Assembly (NCBI RefSeq): GCF_001619985.1
Contig: NW_017264196.1
Coordinates: forward strand, 1,178,001-1,242,000
Direction: 5' to 3'
Origin: Xylona heveae TC161
Lineage: Eukaryota; Ascomycota; Xylonomycetes; Xylonales; Xylonaceae
DNA: 64,000 nt
Made by a program: the position numbers and the translations under genes. This document shows positions 59,701-64,000 of the stretch, one piece after another. The notes below the pieces were generated by a model. That model was not told the DNA's origin, did not search any database, and worked only from the letters and a program-made list of their open reading frames with translations. The number at the start of each line of letters is the position of its first letter. Within the stretch, counting starts at the first letter, position 1.

Positions 59701-62700
59701 CTTTTGGACTTTGTTCTTTACGTATCGCCGTCAAGCTTTGGCGCCACTACTCTACGAAATTGTGCTTGTACTCCGTAGGGGAGCAAAAGAACAGAGAGAC
59801 ACACAGAGTCAAAGCCAGCTTTACAGGGGAAATAGAGCCGTGGAGATACTGCAGCTAAGGGAAAGAGAGGGAGCCATTCTTGCACCATGGCTTTTCTTCA
59901 GCACTGTTAGTCTCTCGCCTTTTCTTTTTTCTGCTTGTCCATAGTCACTTTTTGTCTTTTCTGAAAATTTTGGGCCTTTTCTGGTTCGGGATCATCGACT
60001 GGGACCCTTGCGTGTACCTGCAGGAACCTGCAAGGCCCAGCGCGTCAAGCCACGGCAGTAATCAAAGAACGACTTTAACTCGTTTGGAAACCCCTGACCC
60101 CATCTATCGAGAGATTTCCAGACAGCCGTGAACCCATGGTTCGTTCGGTCTCAGCTAACGAGGCTTTTGGAAGGCCCCAATCGATCCTTGTGCCTCTCTA
60201 CACCCAGACGGGAAGGAATTAGCCACGACCCAAGACGGAAAAGGCCCAATTGAGAGAGGCGAACCACCGAAAGAGAGTGAAGGAAGATGAAAGCTCGGGT
60301 ATTGTGGGTCCAGGGTCCCAACCGGCTGTCCTTTAGCTGTTTGGTCGGGCGGGCTATCGTTGGTAGGGCATCAAACACCACTCTCGGCTGATTTTTGGGG
60401 AGATGTGAATGGCCAAGGAGGCGGGAAAAGGCAGCATTTTGTTAGGCCCAGGTTCCCTGACAACGGTCGGCATGGTTCATGTGCCTGGTCGCTTCGCCGA
60501 GACGCTGGTACCCTACTTCGCCCGCTGGGGTACTTTATATGGTGGGCACAACGTCCGTTGCACATTGGACGGCGTCATAGGAGAGTATATGCCACCCATC
60601 GCTTCTATTCCCAGCTCCTCGGATGGGTTGCAAGTACAGGCACTCAAAGCACTAATGCCTGAGGGCTAATTAATCGTTTTTGTCAAGGGTATATCCATGT
60701 TCACATTGATATATTTGTCACCTTGAGAGTCCTCCTGGGAACAAGACGATCGGAATGGAATGATGAAGAATTCTGCTTCAATTAGCCCCAGCGTTCGGTA
60801 TCTGATCTCAGTAGATCCTTCTTCCTGGGTCTTTCTGCAGACTAGGCTGCATTTTCTGCTGCATGGACGCTGACGAGTCAACGCCACATAATCAGGGGAC
60901 TGATATCGCTACCAGGTAGCTGTTTTGGATCAACTCTTCAAAAGTGGCTCCCGCGCATGCAGGCTAATTGAGTTCGGGACTGCTAGAAATTCGCGTCGGC
61001 AGAGCAATTGGACGATGGGCAACGGGAATTGCAGATCAGTTCTTTGTAGCCAGTGGCAAGCTAGAACTCAGCTAGAAGCCACCAACGCATCGGACGGGTA
61101 TCCGCAGAGTTTCCGGATTCTCAAAAGTGGGAATAGACCCACGATCGACAGGGACCAAGCTGCGATGATCCTTCAAGTTTGGCCGAGAGAAGCTCAACCA
61201 AGCTTGACGACGTTTAATCTAACGCGGCTTGCCCCTCTTCCTTTCGACTTCCATGCCTGCCAAGCCGTCTGATTTATCATCTAGGGTACGAACGCTGTAG
61301 GTGACCAGCCGTTGTCAAATGGCTTCGTCACAGCTTTCGCAGTTCTTTCCAGAAGCGCTCAGATCGTTGATCTCCCTCGGTACCGAGTATCAATTACTCC
61401 CAGTAGCTCAGGGGTTCAAGATTTACCCCGAAAGCAGTTTTGCTGGCGGCGCGATACTGGCGCCGGCGCTTCAACGGTAATTAATTAGGTAGTTTCCTTT
61501 AGTTAGGCCGCTTCTCTTTCCGAGGCCGCAGGCTCTCTGAATTCGGGACGACACCGATCGATGGTTGGGCTGCCTCACTAGAGGGTAACGTACCATTGGG
61601 AAGGGACGGGACCGAAGATGCTCGGTACCAAAGTTCATGGTAATCTTAGGTATAGTGGCGCTCCCTTCCCATGGGTCTGGAGATGTGCTCAACAAGTTGA
61701 ACTGTGTCGGGTGATTTCTCATTTCATTTGGCCATTTCATGCATTGAGATATATCTGAATCGTTTGACGACAGATTAAAGCTGACCCTGGACGTGTCTTT
61801 CATGATTCATTTTGGATATGATCAAGTGATCCCAGCCACATCGGAGGCTTGCAAAGTTCATGCAATTGAAAATTTTTTTTGGTATTTTGAAAATTATTAT
61901 ATCGAATTTGACGGCCATCCCTTTCCTGGCCGAAGCTGGAATGCCATTGGCGCTTAGGCACAGGGCTGCAGCGCGCCTGTTCGTCCGATCCCTTGATCTG
62001 GATCCTACAACATTGCCGATATCCCTTTTACGCAGGTGGGCGCCACTCCCCTTGGCTTATGGCTTGGCTCCAATCTCCTAATGTTTTCTTCTTCGTCAAA
62101 TAATCTTCATCTCTTCTACACAAGACAACTGAACCTAATTCGGATTCTGCAGCGCACAGGGCCCCTGGCAGAACGATGGGTCACTTATGCATTCTAGGCC
62201 ACTCCCGATTGCCGCAAAGGTTAATCACGTCGCACCAGACATCAGACAACCACGGGGAGCTCCTCCCGAACGGGGAAGAACAGCTTTAGCTTCCAGACAT
62301 GCAGTTGCTCAACCGTAATTGCGGTTTCCCCGGAAAGGACAACATGTAAGGTCACTTTTTATGCTGGCCGCCCCCATCGATTCTGCTCCCCACGGGTCCT
62401 CATCCGAGATGCCCCCTGTTATCTCACCAATCGTCAAGACAGTCAGGCAAATTAATTGACAGGCATCTCTACCCCTGCTTACCTCAAAGCTTCCCTTGAA
62501 GTGGAAGTCGATACAAACCAGTGGGCCAAGAACGGTTCGGCGAACCCTAGCTCACCTGCCCTTGCCGCAAAGCTAGGGGAAACAGGAATCGCGGTTCCGC
62601 GAGAGACCAAACGCTAGTTTGAGGATTCATTCGAACGCTTTTCTTGGCTTAAATCATGGCGCGGACCCAACGGTCTGGGAGATACAAGGAATAGACACAA

Positions 62701-64000
62701 ATCCGCGCGTAGCATCGTTTCCGGCACTGGTCCTTTCTAGCCTGGCGCTGCCGCTCGCCAGGATCGCGAACGATGATTGACAATATATTTTTTTTTTTAA
62801 TTGAAAAAGCTAGCGCACAGATGTTTCAAAATAAATTCCAAACTCCATGGATTGAGCTCACTGCAGTACCGATGCACCTTGGGACGGGGCGATCCAAGTT
62901 TGCATATACGAATGCCCATCAAAAGAACAATTTGCGATCTTAGAGCAGCAGCACATACCTATTTACCTACTTACCTACCTACTAACCGCTATTATAGGGT
63001 ACAGTCACTCTCGTCTTGATCTAATGTAGACACATGAAACTGGATGATGACTGAGATTTTCACGGGATGCCTGGCTATCATCGACCAAGTGAGTATTGCG
63101 ACGTCACAGAGTGATGATCGAATCGCGTCTGAAGGCTGCGCGTACAACCCGCCTATGGCAACCACTTTTGGCTGTCTCTCGTATGCGACTGAGTATATAT
63201 ATTGGGGTCACTTGGCCGGAAACGATCAAGTGTCTTTCATTGCCTTCATCATTATTCTTGTTTTCCAACGAGTTTCTAGTAATTTATCATGTCTTTTCCC
63301 ATGTGTGATCTCTCAGTACGCTGCTTTCTAGGGCGCGGAAGTGCAGAACCGGCTCGAAGGTGCTTCTCTAGTGGCAGTAACCGCGGCAGCTGCATGACTA
63401 GCTACAGAGTGGCTACCTTTTAGTCCATACTATACATCACCTCTCATACCGACATGACGGGAGCGATGTGAGCTGGGTGCCTAGGATCGTTGGATCCGGA
63501 AAATCCCACGTGGTGGATGTGAGCGGGACTCCATCTCTCGCTCTAGCAGAGACTACTTCTCTCGATGGGGCATTTCATTACGGGACATGTAAATCTTTCG
63601 CGATCCACCTATGAGTGAGACCTTTTGAATGATATACAAGATAGCCCCAGCAGCGAACCGGACATCCATCCTAGCGTTTCATCTCTTTGCCGATAGAAAA
63701 GTCTATGTCCGCAGAGTGTCTCACAGCGAGGCACTGCGCATTCTTCAGCATAGACCCTCCACTTCCTTCCCCTGAGCTATTGCATGACCAATCCGTGGAC
63801 GCTCTGCCGGCCCCACCGCAACCATGTTAGGATGAGTACCGTAGTGGACGATGTTTGGCTAATGGTGAACGGCCGGAAAGATCCGTCATTCGCCAATGTG
63901 CACCTCTGCCTCCCGAGAAAGGAACGGCTCAGTATGACAGTAATTACGCGAAGACACTCTATTCTGGAGCCCCTTTTATATTGTTACATGTTGAGGAGCT
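56752..64000. other. Seven-kilobase right flank without a supported gene
   Basis: This stretch holds only short open frames with no family match; the longer ones (57271-57807, 59284-59778, 59408-59944) overlap each other or each other's opposite strand. The sequence is not strongly AT-rich, so it does not look like a repeat mutated by RIP. It has scattered features: a GC-rich part at 57540-57730, an open frame of 86 codons at 60409-60669, TATATATAT at 63194-63202 with a 44-codon frame behind it, and many GC-rich clusters at 62100-62700 of the sort seen in large fungal promoters. The left few hundred bases must be the ARPC5 promoter. A long promoter, non-coding RNA or a diverged multi-exon gene could all be present. 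Confidence 0.5.

Noticed and set aside
59284-59944. Overlapping plus-strand frames of 164 and 178 codons
   Set aside because: Both read the same bases in different frames, neither has a recognisable domain, and neither has good splice or start context.

Overview
The window comes from a filamentous ascomycete (Pezizomycotina). Evidence for this is the head-to-head pair of myosin-type chitin synthases (class V and class VII), the many short GT-AG introns of roughly 55-150 nt, a serine tRNA with an intron, and gene families typical of mould genomes (LaeA-like methyltransferase, Whi5/Nrm1 regulator, class VII chitin synthase, EXPERA protein). The species or order cannot be fixed from the sequence. 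Exon boundaries below were worked out by hand from splice sites, reading phase and family conservation.

Layout. 0-10 kb: divergent chitin synthases, the class V gene (minus, cut by the left edge) and the class VII gene (plus), sharing a 2 kb promoter. 10-16 kb: a tiny spliced peptidase inhibitor I9 gene (minus) divergent from the ribosome-assembly GTPase BMS1 (plus). 16-23 kb: acetyl-CoA hydrolase/CoA-transferase ACH1 (minus), a lysozyme/transglycosylase-like protein (plus) and a PX-SNARE of the VAM7 type (plus). 24-30 kb: an F-box/WD40 protein and an EB1 microtubule plus-end protein, both plus. 30-36 kb: a ten-exon LaeA-like methyltransferase with a 7-nt microexon and a Whi5/Nrm1 cell-cycle repressor, both minus. 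37-42 kb: a zinc alcohol dehydrogenase (plus), tRNA-Ser(GCT) (minus) and a DHDPS-family aldolase (minus). 43-49 kb: an EXPERA-domain membrane protein (minus), a FIT/Scs3 lipid protein (plus) and a TetX-like FAD monooxygenase (minus). 50-57 kb: ribosomal protein eS7 (plus), dynactin p62/DCTN4 (minus), NDUFAF5-type methyltransferase (plus) and Arp2/3 subunit ARPC5 (minus). 56.75-64 kb: no gene that I can support.

Most genes are housekeeping. Several serve hyphal growth and the cytoskeleton: two chitin synthases with myosin-like heads, EB1, dynactin p62, ARPC5 and the vacuolar SNARE. Only the chitin synthase pair is clearly organised as a unit. There is no secondary-metabolite cluster, CRISPR array or intact mobile element. 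I did not find a new multi-gene system. The points most worth checking are the lysozyme-like gene, the two possible C-termini of EB1, the 7-nt microexon, the telomere-repeat palindrome upstream of eS7 and the 7 kb gene-free right flank.
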